Notes: generated by a model from the letters alone, not told the origin. Positions 9,337 through 17,771 are shown, counted from the first letter of the stretch. The stretch is 64,000 nucleotides of DNA from Flavobacteriales bacterium (GCA_026196775.1 JAPHUD010000018.1:1-64000); one strand, 5' to 3'. Numbers and translations: made by a program.

Positions 9337-11436
9337 GTGTTTTTAGATACCAAAATAGAATATTTAAAAGGAGTAGGACCGCAAAGAGGAGAGCTGCTTA
9401 AAAAAGAATTGGGTATTTACACCTACAAACACTTATTAGAATATTTTCCTTTTAGGTATGTAGATAAATCTAAAATATATACTATTTCGGAAATTTCATC
9501 TGACCAAGCTTATATCCAACTTAAAGGAAAAATTATTACTAAAAATGTTGTTGGAGAAAGGCGTGCCAAAAGAATGACTGCTATTTTTAAGGATAAAACT
9601 GGAGAGATTGAGTTGGTTTGGTTTAAAGGAATTAAATGGTTGCAAAGTTCTGTGCAAATTGGTCAGCAATACATTGTTTACGGCAAACCAACCTTATTTA
9701 AAGGCAGGTATAACATCACCCATCCTGAAATGGATGAAGTTACTCAAGCTTTGCCTACCAATGAAATAGCTATGGAAGCGGTCTATTCTACTACTGAAGC
9801 ACTTTCGGCAAAAGGATTGAACTCTAAAGGAATTTTTAAACTCCAAAAAAACTTAGTCGCTCAAATCAACAAAAACATTCCAGAAACCTTATCCAATGAG
9901 CTGCTTCAAAATTTAAAATTCATTTCCAGAGAGGAAGCATTAATTAATGTTCATACCCCAAAGGATGAAGTATTATTGAAAAAAGCCATTTATCGTTTAA
10001 AATTTGAAGAATTGTTTTTTCTTCAATTGCGTTTATTGCGACAAAAAGCGGTAAACACCACTCAAATGAAAGGCTTTGTCTTTAATGAAGTAGGGGAGTT
10101 GTTCAATACCTTTTACAATGAAAAATTAATGTTTGAACTGACTAATGCTCAAAAGAAAGTAATTAAAGAAATAAGAAAAGATTTAGGTTCCGGACATCAT
10201 ATGAACCGCTTATTGCAAGGAGATGTAGGAAGTGGAAAAACCATAGTGGCTTTAATGACGATGTTGTTGGCGTTAGACAATGGTTTTCAAGCTTGTTTGT
10301 TAGCACCCACAGAAATTTTGGCTCAACAACATTTTGCAGGAGTAAAAGAATTAATTGAAGGCTTACCTATAGAAATAGCCTTGCTTACAGGTTCAGTAAA
10401 AACTGCTGAACGTAAAGAAATTCATGAGAAACTAGAAAACGGTTCGTTACATATATTAATAGGTACACATGCTATTTTAGAGGATAAAGTTCTATTCAAA
10501 CAATTAGGGTTGGCTATTGTAGATGAGCAACATCGCTTTGGTGTGGAACAAAGAGCCAAATTGTGGAAGAAAAATAATGTAGCAGCTCCTCATGTGTTAG
10601 TGATGACAGCAACTCCAATCCCTAGAACCTTAGCCATGACACTTTATGGAGATTTGGATGTTTCTGTAATTGACGAACTTCCACCGGGCAGGAAAGAAAT
10701 TAAAACCATTCATCAGTATGATTCTTCTCGTCTTAAACTTTTTGGCTTTATGGGTAAAGAAATTGAGAAAGGCAGACAGATTTATGTGGTGTACCCGCTT
10801 ATTCAGGAATCGCAAAAAATGGATTATAAAGATTTGATGGATGGTTATGAAAGTTTATCGAGACAATTTCCAAAACCTAAGTACCAACTTTCTATTGTTC
10901 ACGGACAAATGAAGCCGGAAGATAAAGATTTTGAAATGCAACGTTTTGTTAAAGGAGAAACGCAAATAATGGTAGCTACAACTGTTATTGAAGTAGGCGT
11001 AAATGTTCCTAATGCTTCGGTAATGGTAATAGAAAGTGCCGAACGTTTTGGGTTGTCGCAATTACACCAACTTAGAGGAAGGGTTGGAAGAGGAGCAGAA
11101 CAATCGTATTGTATATTAATGACAGGTAATAAATTGAGTAGTGATGCTCGTTTAAGAATGCAAACTATGGTAGGAACTAATGATGGCTTCGAAATTGCAG
11201 AGGTAGATTTAAGGTTAAGAGGTCCGGGCGATATACAAGGAACCCAACAAAGTGGTTTACTAAATTTGAAAATTGCAGATTTAGCTAAAGATAATGTTAT
11301 TTTAAAAGCAGCTAGAAATGTTGCTGTAGATGTGTTGAAAGAAGATATTAATTTACAATTGGAAAAAAACGTACGTTTGCGAACTACTTTAGCAGCCTTA
11401 GTAAAAGAAAAAACGAATTGGAGTAGGATAGCGTGA
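9337..11436 (+). CDS. recG: ATP-dependent DNA helicase RecG
   Basis: The 699-residue helicase remodels stalled replication forks and Holliday junctions. The start is GTG: a TAA stop lies directly upstream in frame, and the first residues (FLDTKIEYLKGVGPQRGE) are the conserved RecG N-terminus. An OB-fold wedge domain comes first. Walker A GDVGSGKT spans residues 295-302, and the box DEQHRFG and TATPIPRTLA follow. The C-terminal helicase domain has RGRVGRGAEQSYC. The length is normal. It is followed 70 bases later by the PorE-like gene. Confidence 0.97.
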   Translation: MFLDTKIEYLKGVGPQRGELLKKELGIYTYKHLLEYFPFRYVDKSKIYTISEISSDQAYIQLKGKIITKNVVGERRAKRMTAIFKDKTGEIELVWFKGIKWLQSSVQIGQQYIVYGKPTLFKGRYNITHPEMDEVTQALPTNEIAMEAVYSTTEALSAKGLNSKGIFKLQKNLVAQINKNIPETLSNELLQNLKFISREEALINVHTPKDEVLLKKAIYRLKFEELFFLQLRLLRQKAVNTTQMKGFVFNEVGELFNTFYNEKLMFELTNAQKKVIKEIRKDLGSGHHMNRLLQGDVGSGKTIVALMTMLLALDNGFQACLLAPTEILAQQHFAGVKELIEGLPIEIALLTGSVKTAERKEIHEKLENGSLHILIGTHAILEDKVLFKQLGLAIVDEQHRFGVEQRAKLWKKNNVAAPHVLVMTATPIPRTLAMTLYGDLDVSVIDELPPGRKEIKTIHQYDSSRLKLFGFMGKEIEKGRQIYVVYPLIQESQKMDYKDLMDGYESLSRQFPKPKYQLSIVHGQMKPEDKDFEMQRFVKGETQIMVATTVIEVGVNVPNASVMVIESAERFGLSQLHQLRGRVGRGAEQSYCILMTGNKLSSDARLRMQTMVGTNDGFEIAEVDLRLRGPGDIQGTQQSGLLNLKIADLAKDNVILKAARNVAVDVLKEDINLQLEKNVRLRTTLAALVKEKTNWSRIA

Positions 11437-11462
11437 TAGAAATTAGAAATTTAGAAAATAAT

Positions 11463-11486
11463 TTAGCGTCTCTGCGTCTTAGCGAG
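11463..11486 (+). repeat. Three imperfect tandem octamers in the leader of the PorE-like gene
   Basis: TTAGCGTC, TCTGCGTC and TTAGCGAG follow one another without a gap, about 20 bases before the ATG at 11507. Octamer strings of this look (TTTGCGTC-like) are scattered in Bacteroidota intergenic DNA. No function is known to me. Confidence 0.4.
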
Positions 11487-11506
11487 AAAATAAAACAAAC
11501 AACAAA

Positions 11507-13459
11507 ATGAACATCAGCACAAAAATAATTTTATCGATAGTAAACGTACTTTTTTTAATTAACTGTACGGTAGCACAACCAACCCTTAGTTCTGATAACA
11601 AAAAAGCGGTTAAATTATACAACGAAGGTAAAGGCTTATACGATTCTCGTAATAATGATTTAGCGGAAGTGAAATTTTTGTTAGCCTTAGAAAAAGACCC
11701 TAATTTTGCTGAAGCAGCATTGTTATTGGCTTATGTTTATACCGAAAAAGCTAATTACGAGCAAGCTATCATTTATTATACTAAATCTATTGAAGCTAAG
11801 TATGATTTATTTCCTGAAGCCCATGCTTCTTTAGGAGCCTTACTTTTAAAAGTTGGAAAATATGAAGAGGCTAAAAAACATTTTACTAACTATTTTAAGT
11901 TTACAGATGCTCCACTTATGATGAAAAACCTGGCTAACGATGGGTTAAGAGATTGTGAGTTTGCTATTGAAGCATTGAAAAACCCTGTGCCTTTTGAACC
12001 CAAAAACATGGGGAAAGGTGTAAATTCGGAACTTCCTGAATATTTTCCGGCTCTTTCGGCAGATGGAAAAACCTTGCTCTACACCAGAAGATTAAATGAT
12101 CCAAGTACGCCAACAGGTTTTAATGAAGATTTTTTTGTAAGTTATTTTGATGGTCATAATTGGAAAACAAGTATTAATGTAAAAGGTGTAAATAGTTATA
12201 ACAACGAAGGTGCTCCAACCTTATCGGCTAACGGAAATTTTTTAATTTTTACGATTTGTGCCGACCCTTATGAAGGTTACGGAAAAGGTAAAAATGGCTT
12301 TGGAAGTTGTGATTTATTTTATTCATTTAAATCAGGAAATGATTGGAGTTTTCCAAGAAACTTAGGAGAACCTGTAAATTCTAGAAACTGGGAAACCCAA
12401 CCCTCTTTTTCGTCTGATGGAAAAACACTTTATTTTATAAGAGGCTTCGGAAGAGGCCAAGACCGACAACAAGATATTTATATGACAGAAATTCAGGCAG
12501 ATGGTTCATGGTCTAAACCAGCACCATTAAGTAATATTATTAATACTGCTGCAACAGAAGAATCGGTGTTTATTCATCCTGATGGTAAAACCTTATATTT
12601 TTCTTCTAATGGACATCCGGGTATGGGGGGATTAGATATTTATAAATCTACTAAAGATGAAAATGGCGATTGGACTACTCCTGTAAATTTAGGTTATCCT
12701 ATTAACACGCATAATGATGAAAACAGTTTGTTAGTTAGTGCTGATGGAAAGACAGCTTATTTTGCTTCTGATAGAGAAGGTGGTTTGGGTAGTTTAGATC
12801 TATATCAATTTGAATTGCCAGAACATGCCAGAGCAGAGGAAGTTACTTATTTATCAGGTATTGTTTATGATGAAAGTAATAATGATAAATTAGCTGCAAA
12901 ATTTGAGTTAATAGATATAGAAACTGGTAATGTTGTTGTAACTTCATTTTCGGATGGAGCAACAGGAAAATACTTGGTTTCTTTACCTCCAAATAAAGAA
13001 TATGCATTAAATGTTTCTAAAAAAGGATATTTGTTTTACTCAGAGAATTTTAAATTAACCCACGGAACATCTTACGAGCCTTTCAAAAAAGATGTTCCTT
13101 TAAGTAGAATTCAGGCGGGTAAAGAAGTGGTGTTGAAAAATGTATTTTTTGAAACAGCTAAATTCGATTTAAAACCAACATCTAAAGCAGAGTTAAATAA
13201 ATTAGTAACTTTTTTAAATGAAAACCCGAACTTAAAAATTGAATTAGGAGGGCATACCGATAATGTTGGAAATAAAAAAGACAATCAAATTTTATCAGAC
13301 AATAGAGCAAAAGCAGTGAAAGATTATTTGGTAAGCAATGGAATTGATGCAACTAGATTGCTAACTAAAGGCTACGGAGATACATCTCCAATTGCTGATA
13401 ACGATACAGAAGAGGGAAGAGCAGAAAACAGGAGAACTGCTTTTAAAGTAGTTGAATAA
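11507..13459 (+). CDS. PorE-like TPR/PD40/OmpA envelope protein
   Basis: The 650-residue protein has a signal peptide (residues 1-23, ending VAQ). TPR repeats follow (about 30-150), then a PD40/WD40-like propeller (about 170-435, repeated LSADGKTL.. and S.DGKTLYF motifs). A carboxypeptidase-regulatory-like domain spans about 445-530. A C-terminal OmpA peptidoglycan-binding domain runs from about 540 to the end (NVFFETAKFDLKPTS, GHTDNVGNKKDNQILSDNRA). This domain order matches PorE, a periplasmic T9SS component that ties the machine to peptidoglycan. Bacteroidota carry several paralogues with this layout, so PorE itself is likely but not certain. The following DUF2279 gene may be co-transcribed. 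Confidence 0.8.
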   Translation: MNISTKIILSIVNVLFLINCTVAQPTLSSDNKKAVKLYNEGKGLYDSRNNDLAEVKFLLALEKDPNFAEAALLLAYVYTEKANYEQAIIYYTKSIEAKYDLFPEAHASLGALLLKVGKYEEAKKHFTNYFKFTDAPLMMKNLANDGLRDCEFAIEALKNPVPFEPKNMGKGVNSELPEYFPALSADGKTLLYTRRLNDPSTPTGFNEDFFVSYFDGHNWKTSINVKGVNSYNNEGAPTLSANGNFLIFTICADPYEGYGKGKNGFGSCDLFYSFKSGNDWSFPRNLGEPVNSRNWETQPSFSSDGKTLYFIRGFGRGQDRQQDIYMTEIQADGSWSKPAPLSNIINTAATEESVFIHPDGKTLYFSSNGHPGMGGLDIYKSTKDENGDWTTPVNLGYPINTHNDENSLLVSADGKTAYFASDREGGLGSLDLYQFELPEHARAEEVTYLSGIVYDESNNDKLAAKFELIDIETGNVVVTSFSDGATGKYLVSLPPNKEYALNVSKKGYLFYSENFKLTHGTSYEPFKKDVPLSRIQAGKEVVLKNVFFETAKFDLKPTSKAELNKLVTFLNENPNLKIELGGHTDNVGNKKDNQILSDNRAKAVKDYLVSNGIDATRLLTKGYGDTSPIADNDTEEGRAENRRTAFKVVE

Positions 13460-13475
13460 CTAATAATTAGGAATC

Positions 13476-14357
13476 ATTACTAAATACCAATTTTTCATAT
13501 TAGCGATAGTATTTTCAGTAAGCAACCGATTGTTTGCTCAACAGGATACTATTAATAATAAAAGATTAAAAACGGTTATTGTAGCAGAAACGGTTGGTTA
13601 TACTACTGCAATGACAGGACTTTATACGCTTTGGTATAAAGATGTTCCGAGTTCTTCGTTTCACTTTTTTAATGATAATGACGAGTGGCTCCAAATGGAT
13701 AAAATTGGTCATGGAGTTACGGCTTATTATGTTGGCTTTGCTGGTTATGAAGCTTTAAAATGGAGTGGAGTGAGTGAGAAAAAATCGGTATGGTATGGCG
13801 GAACGTTGGGGTTATTTCTTCTAACTTCCGTGGAAGTTTTTGACGGTTTTTCATCCGATTGGGGGTTTTCTTGGGGAGATGTAGCTGTAAATACTGCCGG
13901 ATCTGGATTTTTTATAGCTCAGCAATTGGCTTGGCAAGAACAACGAGTATTACTTAAATATTCTTTTCATCAAACTGAATATTCGGAAAAAAGCCCAAGT
14001 TTACTAGGTGAAAATTTAGCTCAAAATATGCTAAAAGACTATAACGGACAAACTTATTGGATGAGTGCTAATATCGCTTCTTTTTTAGGTAAAGAAAGTA
14101 AATTTCCTAAATGGCTCAATGTTGCATTTGGTTATGGGGCAGATGGAATGTTGGGAGCATTTAATAATAATGCCTATCTGGAGGTTGAGCGTCAACGCCA
14201 ATTTTACCTTTCTTTAGATGTTGATTTAACTCGTATAAAAACTAAAAGCAAATTTGCCAATACCGTGTTAGGAGCTTTCGGGTTTTTAAAATTCCCATTG
14301 CCTACTATAGAATTCAATAGTAATAGTACTACTAACTTTTATTGGTTGTATTTTTAA
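13476..14357 (+). CDS. DUF2279 exported protein with apparent ATT start
   Basis: A DUF2279 (YfiM-like) protein of about 293 residues. The core motif DKIGHGVTAYYVGFAGYEALKW is followed by GFSWGDVAVNTAGSG. No ATG, GTG or TTG precedes residue 19: the frame reads TAA (13464-13466), then LGIITKYQFFILAIVFSVSNRLFAQ. That stretch is a complete signal peptide ending at FAQ-Q. Translation must therefore begin at ATT (13476) or ATC (13473), just after AGGA (13469-13472), or the start codon has mutated. A TTG at 13530 would give a protein starting FAQQ with no signal peptide. The 3' end faces coaE 17 bases away. The role is unknown. Confidence 0.75.
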   Translation: MTKYQFFILAIVFSVSNRLFAQQDTINNKRLKTVIVAETVGYTTAMTGLYTLWYKDVPSSSFHFFNDNDEWLQMDKIGHGVTAYYVGFAGYEALKWSGVSEKKSVWYGGTLGLFLLTSVEVFDGFSSDWGFSWGDVAVNTAGSGFFIAQQLAWQEQRVLLKYSFHQTEYSEKSPSLLGENLAQNMLKDYNGQTYWMSANIASFLGKESKFPKWLNVAFGYGADGMLGAFNNNAYLEVERQRQFYLSLDVDLTRIKTKSKFANTVLGAFGFLKFPLPTIEFNSNSTTNFYWLYF

Positions 14358-14374
14358 GATGCGTTTTTTAATTG

Positions 14375-14968
14375 TTATAGTTTCTTTATGATATCTAACA
14401 CTTGAGGAATTACTAAGTGTTGATTGTCATTCTTAATGATGAAATCTGCTTGAGCAATTAGTTCTTCTTCGGGGAGTTGTTTGCTCATTCTTGCAATAAC
14501 TTCTTTTTCAGAAACATTATCTCGTTGCATTACTCGCTTAACTCTTTCTTTTTTAGGAGCGGTAACAACAATAATTTTATCAACCTGTTTGGCAGCACCC
14601 GATTCAATTAAAATGGCAGCTTCTTTAATTAAAATAGAAGCTTGGTTGTTTTTGGTTACCCAATTTTCAAAAAGTGTTTTTACTGCAGGATGAATAATGC
14701 TATTGAGTAGTTGGAGCTTTTCATCATTATTAAAAACAATACTGCCTAACGCTTTTTTATCAAGTTGATTTTGTTCGGTATAAACATTTCCAAAATGCTT
14801 AATAATTTGTTGTTTTACTTCAGGGAGAGAATAAAGCTTTTTGGCTTCCTGATCGGAATTAAAAACAGGAATTTTTAGTGTGGTAAAGATTTCGGCAATG
14901 GTAGATTTTCCACTACCGATACCACCGGTAAGTCCAATAATAATGGGTTTTGTAACCGATTTATTCAT
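14375..14968 (-). CDS. coaE: Dephospho-CoA kinase
   Basis: The 197-residue protein catalyses the last step of coenzyme A synthesis, phosphorylating the 3'-hydroxyl of dephospho-CoA. The P-loop GGIGSGKST spans residues 15-23. A conserved IPVFNSDQEAKKLY block carries the substrate Asp, and IHPAVKTLFENW and VTAPKKERVKRVMQRD are typical of CoaE. It is 28 bases downstream of yajC in the same direction and probably belongs to the yajC transcript. Confidence 0.95.
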   Translation of the reverse strand: MNKSVTKPIIIGLTGGIGSGKSTIAEIFTTLKIPVFNSDQEAKKLYSLPEVKQQIIKHFGNVYTEQNQLDKKALGSIVFNNDEKLQLLNSIIHPAVKTLFENWVTKNNQASILIKEAAILIESGAAKQVDKIIVVTAPKKERVKRVMQRDNVSEKEVIARMSKQLPEEELIAQADFIIKNDNQHLVIPQVLDIIKKL

Positions 14969-14996
14969 GATTGTTAGGATAAAAAAATGGAGAAAA

Positions 14997-15317
14997 TTAA
15001 CTTTTCTCCATTTCTTCAGCTGAAAATTCTTTTGCTATAGCAGCTTTCTCAATTTTCAACCTGTTACCGCCCTCAACTTCAATAATTGCAGTTTCATCTT
15101 TCACTTCAACAATTTTTCCATGAATTCCTCCTATGGTAACAATTTTAGCTCCTTTTTGCAGTGCTTCCCTAAATTTTTTAAGGTCTTTTTGTTTCTTCAT
15201 TTGAGGTCTTATCATAAAGAAATAAAATACTAGAAAAATAAGACCAAACATTAGTATGGTTTCAAGTCCTCCGCCTTGTTCTCCTTCAGGAGATGCCATT
15301 AATAAAATTGTTTTCAT
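14997..15317 (-). CDS. yajC: Preprotein translocase subunit YajC
   Basis: The 106-residue protein has a short N-terminal periplasmic tail. One membrane segment follows (about residues 19-36, LETILMFGLIFLVFYFFMIRP), then the cytoplasmic RPQMKKQKDL helix and the GAKIVTIGGIHGKIVEV fold. YajC associates with SecDF-YidC in protein export. It lies 27 bases after the DUF1573 lipoprotein gene and 28 before coaE. The unit DUF1573-yajC-coaE is a familiar Bacteroidota arrangement, by general knowledge rather than by search. Confidence 0.95.
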   Translation of the reverse strand: MKTILLMASPEGEQGGGLETILMFGLIFLVFYFFMIRPQMKKQKDLKKFREALQKGAKIVTIGGIHGKIVEVKDETAIIEVEGGNRLKIEKAAIAKEFSAEEMEKS

Positions 15318-15344
15318 TTTTTTAATTTATAATTGTAAATAATA

Positions 15345-15806
15345 TTATTTAGATGATGGAGCTAAAATTTCTCCTTTTAAAGCAATAACTATAGTGTTAG
15401 GGATAGTATTGGCTACTAAAGTAATAGTTTTATTTTGTAATCCTGATTTACCTTCAGAGTTAAAAACAACTTCAATTTCACCTTTTTCTCCTGGTTTAAT
15501 AGGCTCTTTTGGCCATTGTGGTACGGTGCAACCACAGCTTCCTTGGGCAGAAGAAATAATTAAGTTACTTTTCCCTACATTTCTGAATTTAAAAATTGTT
15601 TTAACAGATTCACCTTGAGTTATTTGACCAAAATCTTTTACTTCTTCTTCAAATTCAAAAAAAGGTAAATTATCTTTATCAACAGCAGCAGAATCTGATG
15701 CAGAGATAGGGTTATTAATTAAATCTGAAGTAATTTCACTTTCTTCGTTATTACCGCAAGCAAATAGAAATGAACTAATTGCTAATACATAAAATAGTTG
15801 TTGCAT
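15345..15806 (-). CDS. DUF1573 lipoprotein
   Basis: The start is set at the ATG at 15806, which gives 153 residues with a lipoprotein signal (MQQLFYVLAISSFLFAC, lipid Cys17). The longer frame to 15845 would bury the signal. The C-terminal half is a DUF1573 immunoglobulin-like domain with the signature NVGKSNLIISSAQGSCGCTVP. Such domains are widespread in exported Bacteroidota proteins, and the GxCGCT motif may bind metal or cap the fold. It is the first gene of the apparent DUF1573-yajC-coaE transcript. The function is unknown. Confidence 0.85.
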   Translation of the reverse strand: MQQLFYVLAISSFLFACGNNEESEITSDLINNPISASDSAAVDKDNLPFFEFEEEVKDFGQITQGESVKTIFKFRNVGKSNLIISSAQGSCGCTVPQWPKEPIKPGEKGEIEVVFNSEGKSGLQNKTITLVANTIPNTIVIALKGEILAPSSK

Positions 15807-15885
15807 GTGTACGTATTTATTTATTATAAAAATTTTAGTCGACAAATATACTTATTCCAAAAGGATGGGAAAGAGGTTAGAAATA

Positions 15886-15919
15886 AAAAAGGTTATTTTT
15901 TCATAAAAATAACCTTTTT
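15886..15919 (-). terminator. Terminator after the DUF2911 gene
   Basis: A perfect 15-bp stem (15886-15900 with 15905-15919) has a TCAT loop. On the minus strand it is followed by a T-rich tract, just 3' of the DUF2911 gene. Confidence 0.85.
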
Positions 15920-15953
15920 GTAAGTTGTTTGTTTTTGGTATAAACTTTTAAAC

Positions 15954-16814
15954 TTATTTATAGTTTTTTATAGCTTCTTCTAACCTGGTTTTGTAAGCAA
16001 AAGGTTTTCCGCTTTCTTTAGCACCTGCTTCACCTAATTCAATTGCTTTTTTTGCACTAGCAATAGCACCTTTATTGTCGCCTTTAGCGTGTAAAATATC
16101 AGCTTTTACCCAATAGGAGAACCAGTATTCTTGTGCTTTAATAGATTCATTAATCCAAGTTAATGCTTTGTCTAACTCCATTTTGTTGTCAGCACAATAT
16201 TTAGCACAGTTTCTGTAAACACTTGCTTTGTTTTTGTCAGTAACTTCAGTAATTGCAGTTTCAATGTTTTTCCAAGCTTTAGCTTTTACATCTACATCAA
16301 TTTTAAGTTCAATAAGTGTTTTATTCCAAGCTAATTGTAATATACCGTTTTCAATTTGTACATTTTCAAAAGAAAACTCCATTGTTTCTTGGTGACAACC
16401 TTCTTTAGCTATGACAGTTGCTGAAAAAATATCATTTGTTTCGTCATAACCTCCAGTACCCCAGGCATCGGTAGTTGTGTTAAAAACAACTTTCCATTCT
16501 TTTTCACCAGGAAAGGTAAACATAGCGTAAGTTCCTGCTTTCACTTCTTTTCCTTCTACTTTTACATCATCAGAAAAAGTAATAAGTGTGTTTAGGTTAG
16601 CACCAGTTCTCCAAATTTCATTGTAAGGAACTAATCCTCCAAAAATTTCTCTATCGTTAACATTTGGTCTGGAATAAACAACAGTTACATCTGTTAAACC
16701 AATTTTTTGTTTTACTTCTGCTGATGAACTTGGTTTTGGTAAGTCTTGAGCATTTGCATTGTTAAAACATAAAGCACCTAGTAAAAATGTGCCTATAAGT
16801 GTAATTTTTTTCAT
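15954..16814 (-). CDS. DUF2911 exported protein
   Basis: The 286-residue protein has a signal peptide (MKKITLIGTFLLGALCFNNA, cleavage near ANAQ). The DUF2911 domain comes first (about 22-170, with VTVVYSRPNVNDREIFGGLVPYNEIWRTGAN split across its start). A helical TPR-like tail follows (about 180-286, DKALTWINESIKAQEYW and KGDNKGAIASAKKAIELGE). DUF2911 proteins are common, probably periplasmic, and uncharacterised. The gene stands alone, with a strong terminator after it. Confidence 0.85.
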   Translation of the reverse strand: MKKITLIGTFLLGALCFNNANAQDLPKPSSSAEVKQKIGLTDVTVVYSRPNVNDREIFGGLVPYNEIWRTGANLNTLITFSDDVKVEGKEVKAGTYAMFTFPGEKEWKVVFNTTTDAWGTGGYDETNDIFSATVIAKEGCHQETMEFSFENVQIENGILQLAWNKTLIELKIDVDVKAKAWKNIETAITEVTDKNKASVYRNCAKYCADNKMELDKALTWINESIKAQEYWFSYWVKADILHAKGDNKGAIASAKKAIELGEAGAKESGKPFAYKTRLEEAIKNYK

Positions 16815-16899
16815 AGTATTCTATTTTTTTAGTTTGTTCAAAAATACGAAAAGATTAAACGTTTTTAACTAAGCTTATATGTTAATAAATTAGAAAAAG

Positions 16900-17049
16900 C
16901 TATAAAGCTCTCTTGGTAATATAGATTCTCCACCCGAAAATAGCTAATTGAAATTTAGAGGCTTTGCTTAAGTCTAGTCTTTGTTTGGTGTAGCTTGGCA
17001 AAATGGCTTTATTGATTTTAGCCAATAGTTTAAAAAATGTTTTTTTCAT
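16900..17049 (-). CDS. Conserved 49-aa basic protein, candidate leaderless mRNA
   Basis: The start is the ATG at 17049. The protein begins MKKTFFKLLAKINKAILPSY and ends in a W-x-I-Y-I-T pattern. I recall near-identical ~48-residue proteins in many Flavobacteriia, sometimes mislabelled SsrA-binding protein, but they lack the SmpB fold and length. It is strongly basic (many K and R). A TTG-N17-TATCTTTG promoter ends only 4 bases before the ATG, so the mRNA may have no leader. The function is unknown. Confidence 0.7.
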   Translation of the reverse strand: MKKTFFKLLAKINKAILPSYTKQRLDLSKASKFQLAIFGWRIYITKRAL

Positions 17050-17053
17050 ACAA

Positions 17054-17081
17054 CAAAGATAGAAAAGTAATTTAAAAGCAA
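17054..17081 (-). promoter_or_regulatory. Promoter TTG-N17-TATCTTTG of the 49-aa gene
   Basis: On the minus strand TTG (17081-17079) and TATCTTTG (17061-17054) are 17 bases apart, a good Bacteroidota promoter. The -33 TTG touches the foot of the upstream terminator stem, and the ATG follows the -7 box by 4 bases. Confidence 0.6.
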
Positions 17082-17114
17082 AACCCCTAAGGTATTGATA
17101 CACCTTAGGGGTTT
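17081..17114 (-). terminator. Strong GC-rich terminator upstream of the 49-aa gene
   Basis: A perfect 13-bp stem (17081-17093 with 17102-17114) including CCCC/GGGG has an 8-base loop. On the minus strand it is followed by TGCTTTT. It ends whatever is transcribed from the DUF3127 gene side. Confidence 0.85.
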
Positions 17115-17205
17115 CTGTAGTCTACAGCCATGCAGACTATTTCTTTGTTAGAGGATAGTTATAAGCCTCTCGAGTACTCTTCTGCAGAGATTCTAACTTT
17201 TAATT
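17081..17205 (-). ncRNA. Candidate structured RNA between DUF3127 and the 49-aa gene
   Basis: About 125 bases with no ORF can form three stems on the minus strand. These are GUUAGA/UCUAAC (17192-17197 with 17147-17152), UAGUCU/AGACUA (17134-17139 with 17118-17123) and the 13-bp terminator. Short palindromes (CTCGAG, CTGCAG, CTGTAG-N-CTACAG) add alternatives. Base composition is clearly richer in G and C than nearby spacers. It could be a small RNA, for example of the 6S-Flavo type, which I cannot confirm, or a structured 3' UTR of the DUF3127 mRNA. Confidence 0.35.
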
Positions 17206-17212
17206 ATCTTTT

Positions 17213-17584
17213 TTAGAATGGTAAATCATCATTTTCATCTGATGGCATATCTTCAATAGATGGAGAAGCAACAGCAGCTGGAGCACCATTTTGAGGAACA
17301 GCATTTTCAGCAGCATTAATTCTCCAAGCATCTAAATTGTGATACCATTTACCATTAAATTCTCTAGAAGAAAGATTAAAACTAACTTCTATTTCTTGAC
17401 CAATATTAAAGTTGGATAACATACTTAATTTGTCTTCTCCGAATAAACTAAAACAAACATGAGGATTGTACTGATCTCCAGTATCAATAACAAAACTTTG
17501 TTTTTTCCATTCTTTTCCTGCTTTACTTGTTCCTGATTCTAGATTTAAAATTTGTGCTAATTTTCCTTTAATACTAAGTGCCAT
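17213..17584 (-). CDS. DUF3127 OB-fold-like protein with SSB-type acidic tail
   Basis: The 123-residue protein has a DUF3127 domain (about 1-90; KGKLAQIL, GKEWKKQSFVIDTGD, VCFSLFGEDK, SREFNGKWYHNLDAWR). A short Ala/Pro linker leads to an acidic tip, SDENDDLPF. The real SSB in this window also ends DDLPF, the peptide that docks onto SSB-binding partners. DUF3127 is thought to be OB-like. The combination suggests a nucleic-acid-associated protein that recruits DNA-repair partners, which is inference. No signal peptide is present. Confidence 0.8.
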   Translation of the reverse strand: MALSIKGKLAQILNLESGTSKAGKEWKKQSFVIDTGDQYNPHVCFSLFGEDKLSMLSNFNIGQEIEVSFNLSSREFNGKWYHNLDAWRINAAENAVPQNGAPAAVASPSIEDMPSDENDDLPF

Positions 17585-17771
17585 AAATTGTGAATTTTTT
17601 AATGATTAAAATTTTATAAGTTACGAAGTTAATAATAACATATTTAAAAATCATGCAATTTAAGTATCCTTTTTTAACAAGTTTTACTTTAGATAAGTAA
17701 ATTTTATGGAATATATTTTTTTGATGCATCCAAAGGGAAAATCATTTAAAAACAATAAAAAATATATAATC

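Noticed and set aside
13530-14357. DUF2279 start at TTG 13530
   Set aside because: That start cuts inside the signal peptide, so the upstream ATT region is preferred.
16900-17049. SsrA-binding protein (SmpB) label
   Set aside because: It has 49 residues only and lacks the SmpB fold signature; SmpB is about 150 residues.
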